From the NCBI RefSeq assembly GCF_020251205.1, contig NZ_JAIWYX010000016.1:1-64000 (forward strand): a stretch of 64,000 nucleotides of DNA, written 5' to 3'. The position numbers and the translations under genes are program-made. A model generated the notes under the pieces. It had not been told where the DNA came from, made no database searches, and saw only the letters and a program-made list of their open reading frames with translations. Shown one piece after another: positions 14,788 to 23,149 of this stretch (positions are counted from its first letter, which is position 1; the number at the start of each line of letters is the position of its first letter). The DNA comes from Arthrobacter sp. M4. GTDB lineage: Bacteria; Actinomycetota; Actinomycetes; Actinomycetales; Micrococcaceae.

Positions 14788-16308
14788 GTGAAGAGAAAAA
14801 CCAACCCCGCGGGCCAGGGCGCGCCCACAGACCATGCCGGCCAGCCCCTTAAAGCAGGCCGCCCCGAAGACCAGCGCCTCTCCGTCGGCAGCACATTCGC
14901 CTATGGATTCCAGCACGTCCTCACCATGTACGGCGGCATTATTGCCCCACCCCTGATCATCGGCGCGGCAGCCGGCATGTCATCCCAGGACATCGGTGTC
15001 CTGATTGCGGCCTGCTTGTTTGTCGGCGGCCTCGCAACCATCCTCCAGACCGTTGGCATTCGGTTCTTCGGTTCCCAGCTTCCACTCGTCCAGGGCGTAT
15101 CGTTCGCCGGCGTCGCCACCATGGTGGCAATCGTCAACGGAGGAGGCGGGATCCAATCCGTCTTTGGAGCGGTCATTGTCGCGTCGCTTATCGGCCTGGC
15201 TATCACGCCGATCTTCTCCAGGATCATCAAGTTCTTCCCTCCCGTAGTCACTGGAACCGTCATCACCACGATTGGCCTGACGCTGATGCCAGTTGCTGCG
15301 AATTGGGCCATGGGCGGCAACAACAAAGCGCCCAACTACGGCAGCGTGGCAAACATCGGCCTTGCGGCGGCCACCACCGCGATTGTCCTTCTGCTAAGCA
15401 AGGTAGGCAGTGCCGCAATCTCAAGGCTCTCCATCCTGCTGGCCATGGTCATTGGCACGCTCATTGCCGTTGCTACCGGAATGGCGGATTTTTCCACAGT
15501 GGGTCAAGGGGACATCCTGGCATTCCCCACGCCGTTCGCGTTCGGGCCACCGACTTTCCACCCGGCGGCCATCATTTCCATGCTCATCGTGATCTTGGTG
15601 ACCCTGACCGAGACGTCGGCGGACATCATTGCGGTTGGCGAAATTGTCGACACCAAGGTTGACGCCCGACGCATCGGCGATGGCCTGCGTGCCGACATGC
15701 TTTCCAGTGCCATCTCGCCGCTGTTCAATTCGTTTACCCAAAGCGCCTTCGCACAGAACGTTGGCCTGGTAGCCATCACGGGTGTCAAGAGTCGTTTCGT
15801 GGTGAGCGCGGGCGGGCTGATCCTTGTGGTTTTGGGCCTGCTGCCGGTTCTTGGGCGAGTGGTCGCAGCGGTGCCGACGCCCGTCCTGGGCGGTGCCGGC
15901 GTCGTACTTTTTGGGACGGTGGCCGCAAGCGGGATCCGCACGCTGGCCAAGGTGGAGTACCGGAACAACATGAACCTGATTGTTGTGGCGGCCTCTATTG
16001 GCTTTGGCATGATCCCGATTGCCGCACCCAAGTTCTATGACCAGTTCCCCTCGTGGTTTGGGACCATCTTCCACTCGGGAATTAGCTCCGCGGCGGTGAT
16101 GGCGATCCTGCTCAACCTGCTCTTCAACCACCTCAAAGCGGGCAATTCAGAGAACCAGTCCGTCTTTGTGGCGGGAACGGGCCGTATTGTTCGCGAGGAA
16201 GACTTGGCGTGCCTCGCAAACGGCGATCGGTTCGAGAACGGCAAATTGATCGACGCAGACGGTCAGGAAGTGGCGATCCAGCCAAGCAAAGCTGCCGACC
16301 AGCACTAG
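14788..16308 (+). CDS. NCS2 family permease, urate/xanthine type
   Basis: The protein (506 aa) belongs to the UapA/PucJ/PucK branch of NCS2, which carries urate and xanthine. Typical parts are FQHVLTMYGGIIAPPLIIG, QLPLVQGVSFAGVA, VTGTVITTIGLTLMPVA, the ETSADIIAVGEIV signature on TM8 and NSFTQSAFAQNVGLVAITGV. About 14 membrane helices are expected. The start GTG 14788 has AAGGAAG upstream; an in-frame GTG at 14761 adds nine residues but has no ribosome site. A uricase in front and an RpiR regulator behind fit urate import. It differs in sequence type from the AzgA-like NCS2 permease at 7700-9250, so the two divide the purine substrates. Confidence 0.87.
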   Translation: MKRKTNPAGQGAPTDHAGQPLKAGRPEDQRLSVGSTFAYGFQHVLTMYGGIIAPPLIIGAAAGMSSQDIGVLIAACLFVGGLATILQTVGIRFFGSQLPLVQGVSFAGVATMVAIVNGGGGIQSVFGAVIVASLIGLAITPIFSRIIKFFPPVVTGTVITTIGLTLMPVAANWAMGGNNKAPNYGSVANIGLAAATTAIVLLLSKVGSAAISRLSILLAMVIGTLIAVATGMADFSTVGQGDILAFPTPFAFGPPTFHPAAIISMLIVILVTLTETSADIIAVGEIVDTKVDARRIGDGLRADMLSSAISPLFNSFTQSAFAQNVGLVAITGVKSRFVVSAGGLILVVLGLLPVLGRVVAAVPTPVLGGAGVVLFGTVAASGIRTLAKVEYRNNMNLIVVAASIGFGMIPIAAPKFYDQFPSWFGTIFHSGISSAAVMAILLNLLFNHLKAGNSENQSVFVAGTGRIVREEDLACLANGDRFENGKLIDADGQEVAIQPSKAADQH

Positions 16309-16335
16309 CGCCCCCCGAGCGCCCGGCGAGATTCC

Positions 16336-16384
16336 AGTTAATGGCAGTGTTTTCGCAAAACACTGCCATTAACTGTCATTTCGC
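16336..16384. repeat. Dispersed hairpin element, copy 1
   Basis: The perfect 18-bp arms AGTTAATGGCAGTGTTTT and its complement (16336-16353 and 16357-16374) flank CGC, followed by the tail GTCATTTCGC. The same layout (hairpin, CGC loop, tail like GCCATCTCGC) recurs at 19000-19048 and, diverged, twice at 26711-26856. Here it ends the permease transcript. Confidence 0.75.
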
Positions 16385-16397
16385 GCTGGTAAGCGTG

Positions 16398-16413
16398 TGA
16401 GACGGTTGTTTCA
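16398..16413. promoter_or_regulatory. Candidate regulator box touching the rpiR-type start codon
   Basis: TGAGACGGTTGTTTCA is a 16-bp dyad (TGAGAC-N4-GTTTCA) whose last base is the A of the predicted ATG at 16413. It matches the boxes at 13669 and 17353. Its position implies either autoregulation by direct blockage or a leaderless transcript. Confidence 0.5.
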
Positions 16414-17240
16414 TGAGGATCGATGAGCGAATCGAGAAGCACTACCCGGAGCTCGGCCCGCAGGAGCGGAAAGCCGCCGATACGATCCTTGACAGGCTTG
16501 GTGACCTGGCCGTTTACAACGCGGCGGAACTGGCCCGGCTTAGCGGGGTCTCCAAAGCCACCGTGAGCCGGCTTTTCCGCCGCCTTGGTTTCACGGATTT
16601 TAGCGAGGTCAAGGAACACACCCGCGCGCTGCGGTCCAGCGGCGTGCCGCTCGCCACGGGAGAGTCCGACGGCGGCCTGGCCGCCCATGCTGCGCTGGAA
16701 CAGCAAAACCTGCAACGGCTCTTCGGAACGTTCGACGACGATCGGCTCGCCGAAGCGGCCCGGCTGCTGGCTGGCGCGGGCAGGATTCTTCTGGTCGGGT
16801 TCCGCAACAGTTTCCCGCTTGCCCTGCACCTCAGGCAACAGCTTCTGCAATGCCGCGGCGGCGTCGGCCTTGCCCCCCAACCAGGCCAGAGCGTCGGGGA
16901 AGAGCTCGCCGGGTTGGGCCCGGGCGACGCCGTGTTGATCCTCGGCTTCCGCCGTCGTCCCGAGGGGTTCGCCAAGGTCCTCAAAGCTGCAGCTGGAACC
17001 GAAGCGGCCACCATACTCATCGGCGACGCAAGTGCCCGACGACTGGCAGGCAACGCCACAGTTTGGATCGAGTGCCCGGTGGAAAGCGGGGGCGCCTTTG
17101 ACAGCTACGCCGCGGCGATGAGCCTCATGAGCGCGCTGGCCAATGGCGTACTGGCCGCCCGGGGCAGACCCGGAAGCAAACGGATCAGTGAAGTCACAGG
17201 ACTTTACGACGCCATCGGAGAGATCGAACGACTCAGCTAA
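16413..17240 (+). CDS. MurR/RpiR family transcriptional regulator
   Basis: The protein (275 aa) has the RpiR-type N-terminal winged HTH (IEKHYPELGPQERKAADTIL, then AELARLSGVSKATVSRLFRRLGF at about residues 39-61) and a C-terminal SIS domain (about residues 105-250) with GAGRILLVGFRNSFPLALHL and PGDAVLILGFRRRP. SIS domains usually sense phosphosugars; RpiR-type regulators with changed SIS domains also occur in purine and ureide clusters. It lies between the urate-type NCS2 permease and the allantoin-type NCS1 permease. The start ATG 16413 lacks a ribosome site and overlaps a 16-bp dyad, so the message may be leaderless. The ligand is unknown. Confidence 0.85.
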   Translation: MRIDERIEKHYPELGPQERKAADTILDRLGDLAVYNAAELARLSGVSKATVSRLFRRLGFTDFSEVKEHTRALRSSGVPLATGESDGGLAAHAALEQQNLQRLFGTFDDDRLAEAARLLAGAGRILLVGFRNSFPLALHLRQQLLQCRGGVGLAPQPGQSVGEELAGLGPGDAVLILGFRRRPEGFAKVLKAAAGTEAATILIGDASARRLAGNATVWIECPVESGGAFDSYAAAMSLMSALANGVLAARGRPGSKRISEVTGLYDAIGEIERLS

Positions 17241-17259
17241 GCCGCCTCGCACGGATTCT

Positions 17260-17309
17260 TGTGTACACATAGTGCCCTTATTCGTTCTGAAGGGCCTGAT
17301 GTGTACGCA
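17260..17309. promoter_or_regulatory. Two TGTGTACRCA boxes exactly 40 bp apart
   Basis: TGTGTACACA (17260-17269, a perfect palindrome) and TGTGTACGCA (17300-17309) are in direct phase 40 bp apart, about four helical turns, upstream of the NCS1 permease. Between them lies GCCCTT-N10-AAGGGC (17274-17295). This looks like a looped double operator. Confidence 0.45.
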
Positions 17310-17352
17310 AACTCGGGAGAGTAAAGGGAATGTAGCCGCCCGGAAACGGCGC

Positions 17353-17368
17353 TGAAACATCTGTTCCA
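17353..17368. promoter_or_regulatory. Candidate regulator box upstream of the NCS1 permease
   Basis: TGAAACATCTGTTCCA (TGAAAC-N4-GTTCCA) is a 16-bp dyad with one mismatch between half-sites, 61 bp before the NCS1 start. It belongs to the same motif as 13669 and 16398. Confidence 0.55.
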
Positions 17369-17429
17369 TCTAATTGTTTGTATGAAACGGCGGATTCTGC
17401 CGTGGAATTCATCGACTTAGAGGAACACC

Positions 17430-18974
17430 ATGGAAGACACCACGACGACGGCGAGCGCCAAGGCAGCCGCTCTCGATCCCGAATATGACCCCCGCCTCGC
17501 CAACGAGGACCTTGCCCCGCTGAAGAAGCAAACCTGGGGCTCCTACAACATTTTTGCGTTCTGGATGTCAGACGTTCACAGCGTCGGCGGCTACATCACT
17601 GCGGGCAGCTTGTTCGCGCTGGGCATCGCCAGCTGGCAGGTGCTGCTCTCCCTGATCATCGGGATCGTCATTGTCCAGGTTTTCACCAACCTCGTGGCAA
17701 AGCCGAGCCAAAAGACGGGCGTTCCCTACCCCGTCATCAACCGCGCCATCTTCGGTATCAAGGGCGCCAATATTCCGGCAATCATTCGCGGCCTCATCGC
17801 AATTGCCTGGTACGGGGTCCAAACATTCCTGGCGGCTGAGTCCCTGAACATCATCTTCCTGAAATTCATCCCCGGCTCCCAGGCACTCGCCACCGACATT
17901 TCTTTCCTTGGCCTGTCCGCGCTCGGTTGGATTTCCTACGCGATCCTTTGGGTGGCCCAGGCTGCGCTGTTCTGGAACGGCATGGAAACAATCCGCAAGT
18001 TCATCGACTTCGCCGGTCCCGCCGTCTATGTCGTCATGATCATTTTGGCCATTTACCTCGTGTCGCAGGCCGGCTGGGAGAACATCAGCCTGGATCTGTC
18101 CGCTGGTGAACCATTGGATTTCTGGGCGTCGATCCCTGTCATGCTGACCGCCATCGCCATCGTGGTCTCCTACTTCTCCGGACCTGTGCTCAATTTCGGC
18201 GACTTCGCACGTTATGGAAAATCCTTCGAAGCCGTGAAAAAGGGCAACTTCCTGGGCCTGCCCATCAATTTCCTGTTCTTTTCGCTGCTGACAGTGATTA
18301 CGGCCTCGGCCACAGTTCCTGTGTTCGGCGAACTCATCACGGATCCCATCCACACAGTGGAACGGATCGACACCCCCTTCGCTATCCTGCTGGGCGGCCT
18401 GACCTTTGTGACGGCAACGGTGGGCATCAACATTGTGGCCAACTTCATCTCCCCTGCCTTCGATTTCTCCAACGTCGCGCCGCACAAGGTGAGCTGGAGG
18501 GCAGGAGGCATGATTGCCGCCGTCGGATCCGTCATCCTGCTTCCCTGGAACTGGTACAGCAACGCCACCGCCATCCACTACACGCTCGGCGTGCTCGGCG
18601 CGCTGATCGGGCCGCTGTTCGGCGTGCTGATCGCCGGCTACTACTTGGTGAGCCGCCAGAAAGTTTGGGTGGATGACATGTACACGATGAGCCCGTCCGG
18701 CAGGTACTGGTTCAAGAATGGCTACAACCCCAACGCGGTTGCCGCCGTCGTCATCAGCGGTGCCGTGTCCATCGCCTCGGTGATTCTGCCCAAGCTCCTC
18801 CTGGACACGGGCGCCACATCCGCGGACCTCACCTGGCTGGGCAACTACAGCTGGTTCATCGGCTGTGGCCTGGGGCTTGTGACGTTCAAGTACCTCGAGG
18901 TCCGCTCCCCGATGATCAGCCTCGAACCAAGTGACCCGCTCAGGGAGGGCGTAATGAGCGACGGCACCCTCTAA
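17430..18974 (+). CDS. NCS1 family permease, allantoin/hydantoin type
   Basis: The protein (514 aa) is a nucleobase:cation symporter-1 related to PucI and Mhp1. The N terminus NEDLAPLKKQTWGSYNIFAFWMSDVHSVGGY is the family signature, followed by PVINRAIFGIKGANIPAIIRGLIAIAWYG and, later, FGDFARYGKS. Twelve membrane helices are expected. In actinobacterial purine clusters such transporters import allantoin or a related ureide. The start is ATG 17430 with AGAGGAAC upstream. The promoter region holds three candidate operator sites. The transcript ends in a perfect hairpin shared with the convergent IclR gene. Substrate is inferred from family and context. Confidence 0.87.
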   Translation: MEDTTTTASAKAAALDPEYDPRLANEDLAPLKKQTWGSYNIFAFWMSDVHSVGGYITAGSLFALGIASWQVLLSLIIGIVIVQVFTNLVAKPSQKTGVPYPVINRAIFGIKGANIPAIIRGLIAIAWYGVQTFLAAESLNIIFLKFIPGSQALATDISFLGLSALGWISYAILWVAQAALFWNGMETIRKFIDFAGPAVYVVMIILAIYLVSQAGWENISLDLSAGEPLDFWASIPVMLTAIAIVVSYFSGPVLNFGDFARYGKSFEAVKKGNFLGLPINFLFFSLLTVITASATVPVFGELITDPIHTVERIDTPFAILLGGLTFVTATVGINIVANFISPAFDFSNVAPHKVSWRAGGMIAAVGSVILLPWNWYSNATAIHYTLGVLGALIGPLFGVLIAGYYLVSRQKVWVDDMYTMSPSGRYWFKNGYNPNAVAAVVISGAVSIASVILPKLLLDTGATSADLTWLGNYSWFIGCGLGLVTFKYLEVRSPMISLEPSDPLREGVMSDGTL

Positions 18975-18999
18975 AGCCCCTGCACGTTACCGAAAGTGC

Positions 19000-19048
19000 A
19001 AAAGATGGCAATGTTCGCGCCGAACATTGCCATCTTTTGCCATCTCGC
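19000..19048. repeat. Dispersed hairpin element, copy 2 (bidirectional terminator)
   Basis: Perfect 18-bp arms AAAAGATGGCAATGTTCG and its complement (19000-19017 and 19021-19038) around CGC, then the tail GCCATCTCGC (19039-19048). It lies between the convergent NCS1 permease and IclR genes and should terminate both; with T-rich 3' ends on each side it is well suited to that. Confidence 0.8.
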
Positions 19049-19108
19049 GCGCACGCAGGGCATGCGCACACAGGGCATGCGCACGCAGGGCGCGCGCACG
19101 CAAAGTAT
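19049..19108. repeat. 15-bp tandem repeat, four copies
   Basis: Four abutting units of GCGCACGCAGGGCAT or close variants follow directly on the hairpin tail and end 20 bp before the IclR stop. Two units are identical apart from one base; the last is the most diverged. Confidence 0.85.
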
Positions 19109-19127
19109 GAGTGGCGCGGAAAGAAAG

Positions 19128-19883
19128 CTACGTCCGGTTGAGTTCCTGGGAAATTGCCAGGGCTGCCTCACGCAACACTGGCACTGCTTTGTCCGCGAAG
19201 TGCTCGTCCACGCGGGAGACCGGACCGGAGACGGAGATCGCGGTAGGCGTCGGAGCGTTGGGCACAGCCATGGCGAAGCAGCGCACGCCGATCTCCTGCT
19301 CCTCTTCATCGATCGAGTAGCCACGGTCACGGATCAGCTTGAGGTCTGCCAGCAGTGCCTCCACATCGCCGATGCTCTTGACCGTAGGCGTCGGCATGCC
19401 CACACGGTTGACGATGCCGCGAACGGTGTCGTCATCCAACTGCGCGAGGATCGCCTTGCCGACGCCGGTTGCATGCGTGTGGGCGCGCCGGCCCACCTCC
19501 GTGAACATCCGCATGGAGTGCAGCGAGGGAACCTGTGCCACGTAGATCACCATGTCCGAGTCCAGTACAGCCATGTTGGCAGTTTCGCCCAGCCGATCCA
19601 CCAGGCTCTTCAGCTGTGGTCGGGCCAGGGCACCGAGTTGCTGGTTGGCGCCTTCGCCAAGTCGGATGAGCCGAGGGCCAAGGGCGTAGCGGCGGTTGGG
19701 CAGCTGGCGGATGTAGCCCAGGGTCACCAGGGTGCGCAGCAGTCGGTGGATAGTTGGCAGCGGCAGGTCGGTGGACGACGACAGCTCGCTCAGGGTCACG
19801 TCCCCACCGGCGTCGGTGATGAGTTCCAGCAACTCGAAGACGCGCTCCACGGATTGCACGCCGCCCGAGGCTTTTTCTGCCAT
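19128..19883 (-). CDS. IclR family transcriptional regulator (AllR-like)
   Basis: The protein (251 aa) has the IclR winged HTH (GGVQSVERVFELLELI, then TLSELSSSTDLPLPTIHRLLRTLVTLGYI) and the effector-binding domain (GETANMAVLDSDMVIYVAQVPS, RAHTHATGVGKAILA, RGYSIDEEEQEIGVRCFA). IclR proteins in such clusters answer to allantoin or glyoxylate, as E. coli AllR does. The start ATG 19883 has AGGAGA 8 nt upstream; a further upstream frame adds 15 unlikely residues. It is divergent from the malic enzyme-malate synthase-allE operon, which it is the natural candidate to control. It is also the alternative owner of the 16-bp dyads. Confidence 0.88.
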   Translation of the reverse strand: MAEKASGGVQSVERVFELLELITDAGGDVTLSELSSSTDLPLPTIHRLLRTLVTLGYIRQLPNRRYALGPRLIRLGEGANQQLGALARPQLKSLVDRLGETANMAVLDSDMVIYVAQVPSLHSMRMFTEVGRRAHTHATGVGKAILAQLDDDTVRGIVNRVGMPTPTVKSIGDVEALLADLKLIRDRGYSIDEEEQEIGVRCFAMAVPNAPTPTAISVSGPVSRVDEHFADKAVPVLREAALAISQELNRT

Positions 19884-20098
19884 TCCGTTGTCTCCTATGG
19901 CTCGGAATCTGACAACTCTTATCCGCATCGTGAAAAAGAGTGCTTAGACCCCCAAGATACCGCACGTCAGGCCACTAAGCGATGAGTCGCCAAGCAAACC
20001 ACGTACACAAGTCCAAGGGCTTGAATTTCCATCTTGCAGATAATAATATCCATAATACGAAAACATCTGACAGACCAGCACGACCAGGAGGACTTTCA

Positions 20099-21535
20099 AT
20101 GGCGAATCCCAGCCCCGGAAACTCGATCACCCTGCGCGTCAGCGCGCCGTCGAGCTTCACCGCCACCAGCGAACTCGCTGCCGCCGTCGCCGCCGCCGGG
20201 GCGGCTGTCACCGCGCTGGACATCAGCGAATCCCACCATGACACCCTTGTTGTGGACGTCACCTGCAACACCACGGACGAGGAGCACGCCAACCGAGTCA
20301 AGGATGCCTTGAACGCGCTGGACGGTGTCACGGTTCAGCACGTTTCCGACCGCACCTTCCTGATGCACCTGGGCGGCAAGCTCGAAGTCGTCCCCAAAGT
20401 AGCCCTGCGCAATCGTGACGATCTCTCCCGCGCCTACACTCCCGGCGTCGCCCGCGTCTGCCTTGCCATCGCGGAGGACCCCGCCGCGGCCCGCAACCTG
20501 ACCGTCAAGCGCAACACTATCGCCGTCGTCACCGATGGCTCCGCCGTGCTGGGCCTCGGCAACATCGGCCCGGCCGCGGCGCTGCCGGTGATGGAAGGCA
20601 AGGCCGCCCTGTTCAAGCAGTTCGCCAACGTCGATGCCTGGCCCGTCTGCCTGGACACCCAGGACACCGAGGAAATCATCAAGATCGTCAAAGCCCTGGC
20701 CCCCGTCTACGGCGGCGTCAACCTCGAGGACATCGCCGCCCCCCGCTGCTTCGAAATCGAAAACCGCCTGCGCAAGGAACTGGACATCCCGGTCTTCCAC
20801 GACGACCAGCACGGCACCGCCATCGTGACGCTCGCCGCACTGGTCAATGCCCTTCGCGTTGTGGACAAGAAGCTCTCCGAGGTCAAGATCGTGGTCTCCG
20901 GCGTCGGCGCCGCGGGCTCGGCCATCATCCAGCTCCTCAAGGCCCAGGGCGCGCAGCACATCGTCGCGGCCGGCCGCTCCGGCGCGATCCACTCGGGTGA
21001 GAAGTACGACGACGAACACCGCACCTGGATTGCCGCCAACACCAACGAGGAAGGGTTCTCCGGAACGCTCCACGAAGCCCTCAAGGGTGCGGACGTCTTC
21101 ATCGGCGTCAGCGCTCCGAACATCCTGGGCGAGGAGCAAGTAGCTTCCATGGCGGAGGACGCGATCGTGTTCGCCATGGCGAACCCGACTCCCGAGGTGG
21201 ACCCGACCATCGCGTCCAAGCACGCCGCCGTCGTAGCCACCGGCCGCAGTGACTTCCCCAACCAGATCAACAACGTGCTGGCCTTCCCCGGCTTCTTCCG
21301 TGGCCTCCTGGACGCCGGAGCCTCGGACATCACGCCGGAAATGCTGGTGGCGGCCGCAGAGGCTATCGCCAAGCGCGTTGGGGATGATGAACTGAATGCG
21401 AGCTACATCATCCCGAGCGTCTTCGACCCCCACGTTGCGGGCGATGTTGCCGCGGCGGTGGCCGCAGCGGCCCACGCCAACGCAGCAGCCCAGTCGACCA
21501 CCAGCACCGCGGCCCCCGCCGCCGGCAACCGCTAG
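20099..21535 (+). CDS. NAD-dependent malic enzyme with N-terminal ACT domain
   Basis: The protein (478 aa) opens with an ACT-like regulatory domain (residues 1-85, SITLRVSAPSSFTATSELAA), then the malic enzyme domains: AYTPGVARVCLAI, TVKRNTIAVVTDGSAVLGLGNIGP, the metal and substrate loop IPVFHDDQHGTAIV, and the Rossmann part VVSGVGAAGSAIIQLL. It decarboxylates malate to pyruvate, making it the exit from glyoxylate-derived malate. The start ATG 20099 follows AGGAGG by 7 nt; the longer frame from 19982 reads promoter DNA. It heads a four-gene operon with malate synthase (12-bp gap), the DUF6986 gene and allE, so it is dedicated to ureide carbon. Confidence 0.92.
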   Translation: MANPSPGNSITLRVSAPSSFTATSELAAAVAAAGAAVTALDISESHHDTLVVDVTCNTTDEEHANRVKDALNALDGVTVQHVSDRTFLMHLGGKLEVVPKVALRNRDDLSRAYTPGVARVCLAIAEDPAAARNLTVKRNTIAVVTDGSAVLGLGNIGPAAALPVMEGKAALFKQFANVDAWPVCLDTQDTEEIIKIVKALAPVYGGVNLEDIAAPRCFEIENRLRKELDIPVFHDDQHGTAIVTLAALVNALRVVDKKLSEVKIVVSGVGAAGSAIIQLLKAQGAQHIVAAGRSGAIHSGEKYDDEHRTWIAANTNEEGFSGTLHEALKGADVFIGVSAPNILGEEQVASMAEDAIVFAMANPTPEVDPTIASKHAAVVATGRSDFPNQINNVLAFPGFFRGLLDAGASDITPEMLVAAAEAIAKRVGDDELNASYIIPSVFDPHVAGDVAAAVAAAAHANAAAQSTTSTAAPAAGNR

Positions 21536-21547
21536 GAAGGACACCCA

Positions 21548-23146
21548 TTGGCTATCACAGTCACCGATCCCCGACCCGTTGAACGCGCAGAGGAGATCCT
21601 CACTCCTAAGGCCTTGGCGTTTATCGAGGAGCTTCACCGCCGCTTTGCCGGCACCCGTAACGAACTCCTTCAGGCCCGTGTCGCCAAGCGCCAGGAAGTG
21701 GCTCGAACCGGAAAACTGGATTTCCTGCCGGAGACCCAGGAGATTCGCGAGGGCGACTGGAAGGTCGCTGAGGCGCCGGCAGCCCTGCGCGACCGCCGGG
21801 TGGAGATGACCGGTCCCGCCAGCCCGGCCAAGATGGCCATCAACGCCCTGAACTCGGGCGCCAAGGTGTGGCTGGCCGACCTCGAAGACGCCAGCACCCC
21901 CACGTGGCACAACGTCATCGACGCCATCCTCAACCTCCGCGACGCTGCCCAGGGCACCCTCGCCTACACCTCCCCCGAGGGCAAGGAGTACCGGCTCCGC
22001 ACGGACGCTCCCCTCGCCGTTGTGGTCGCCCGCCCGCGCGGCTGGCACATGGTTGAGCGGCACCTCCTGCTCGACGACGAACCCACCGTCGGTGCGCTGG
22101 TGGACTTCGGCCTGCACTTCTTCCACATCGCCAAGCAGCTCATCCTCAACGGCCAGGGCCCCTACTACTACCTGCCCAAGATGGAGAGCTACCTCGAGGC
22201 ACGCCTCTGGAACGACGTGTTCGTGTTCGCCCAGGACTACCTCGGCATTCGGCAGGGCACGATCCGCGCCACGATGCTGATTGAAACCATCCCGGCCGCC
22301 TTCCAGATGGACGAGTTCCTCTACGAGCTGCGCGACCACGCTTCCGGCCTCAATGCCGGCCGCTGGGACTACTTGTTCAGCATCATCAAGTACTTCCGCG
22401 ACGCCGGCGAGGAGTTTGTACTCCCGGACCGTGCTTCCGTGTCCATGACGGCTCCGTTTATGCGTGCTTACACCGAGCTCCTGGTCAAGACCTGCCACAA
22501 GCGCGGCGCGTTCGCGATGGGTGGCATGGCCGCAGTGATTCCGAACCGTCGCCACCCCGAGGTCACGGAGGCTGCGTTCGAGAAGGTCCGCGCGGACAAG
22601 ACCCGCGAAGCGAACGACGGCTTTGACGGTTCCTGGGTCGCACACCCGGACCTCGTCTCCACCTGCCGCGAAGTCTTCGATTCGGTGCTCGGCGACAAGC
22701 CCAACCAGCTGGACAAGCAGCGCCCCGAAGTGAACGTCACGGCCGAGCAGCTGATCGACGTCGCCTCCGCCGATGGCCAGGTCACCGAAGGTGGCCTCCG
22801 CCTGAACCTGTACGTCGCTGTCGCCTACACGGCCGTGTGGCTTTCCGGAAACGGCGCCGTGGCCATCCACAACCTCATGGAGGATGCCGCGACGGCGGAG
22901 ATCTCCCGCTCGCAGGTCTGGCAGCAGATCCGCAACAAGGTGGTCCTGGCGGACACAGGCAACACCGTCACGCCGGAACTCGTGGAGCGCATCCTGGGCG
23001 AGGAAACCGAGCGTCTGCGCACCGAGGTGGGCGACGAGGCCTTCGCTAAGTACTACGCCCCGGCCAGCAAGCTCATTGGCGATATCTGCCTGTCCCAGGA
23101 CTACACGGACTTCCTCACCACCCCGGCCTACGAACTGGTGGGCTGA
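21548..23146 (+). CDS. aceB: Malate synthase A
   Basis: The protein (532 aa) is the monomer-type malate synthase A, condensing glyoxylate with acetyl-CoA to malate. Seen are MTGPASPAKMAINALNSGAK, VWLADLEDASTPTW with the catalytic Asp region, PRGWHMVERHLLLD, YYYLPKMESYLEARLW, and RATMLIETIPAAFQM. The C-terminal part has LNLYVAVAYTAVWLSGNGAVAI. The start is TTG 21548 with AGGAAGG upstream. Clustering with ureidoglycine aminohydrolase and malic enzyme, not with isocitrate lyase, marks it as the glyoxylate sink of purine breakdown rather than the acetate-shunt enzyme, although a single genome copy could serve both. Confidence 0.95.
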   Translation: MAITVTDPRPVERAEEILTPKALAFIEELHRRFAGTRNELLQARVAKRQEVARTGKLDFLPETQEIREGDWKVAEAPAALRDRRVEMTGPASPAKMAINALNSGAKVWLADLEDASTPTWHNVIDAILNLRDAAQGTLAYTSPEGKEYRLRTDAPLAVVVARPRGWHMVERHLLLDDEPTVGALVDFGLHFFHIAKQLILNGQGPYYYLPKMESYLEARLWNDVFVFAQDYLGIRQGTIRATMLIETIPAAFQMDEFLYELRDHASGLNAGRWDYLFSIIKYFRDAGEEFVLPDRASVSMTAPFMRAYTELLVKTCHKRGAFAMGGMAAVIPNRRHPEVTEAAFEKVRADKTREANDGFDGSWVAHPDLVSTCREVFDSVLGDKPNQLDKQRPEVNVTAEQLIDVASADGQVTEGGLRLNLYVAVAYTAVWLSGNGAVAIHNLMEDAATAEISRSQVWQQIRNKVVLADTGNTVTPELVERILGEETERLRTEVGDEAFAKYYAPASKLIGDICLSQDYTDFLTTPAYELVG

Positions 23147-23149
23147 GCC

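Noticed and set aside
17568..18578. 336-codon minus-strand frame
   Set aside because: Antisense shadow of the NCS1 permease.
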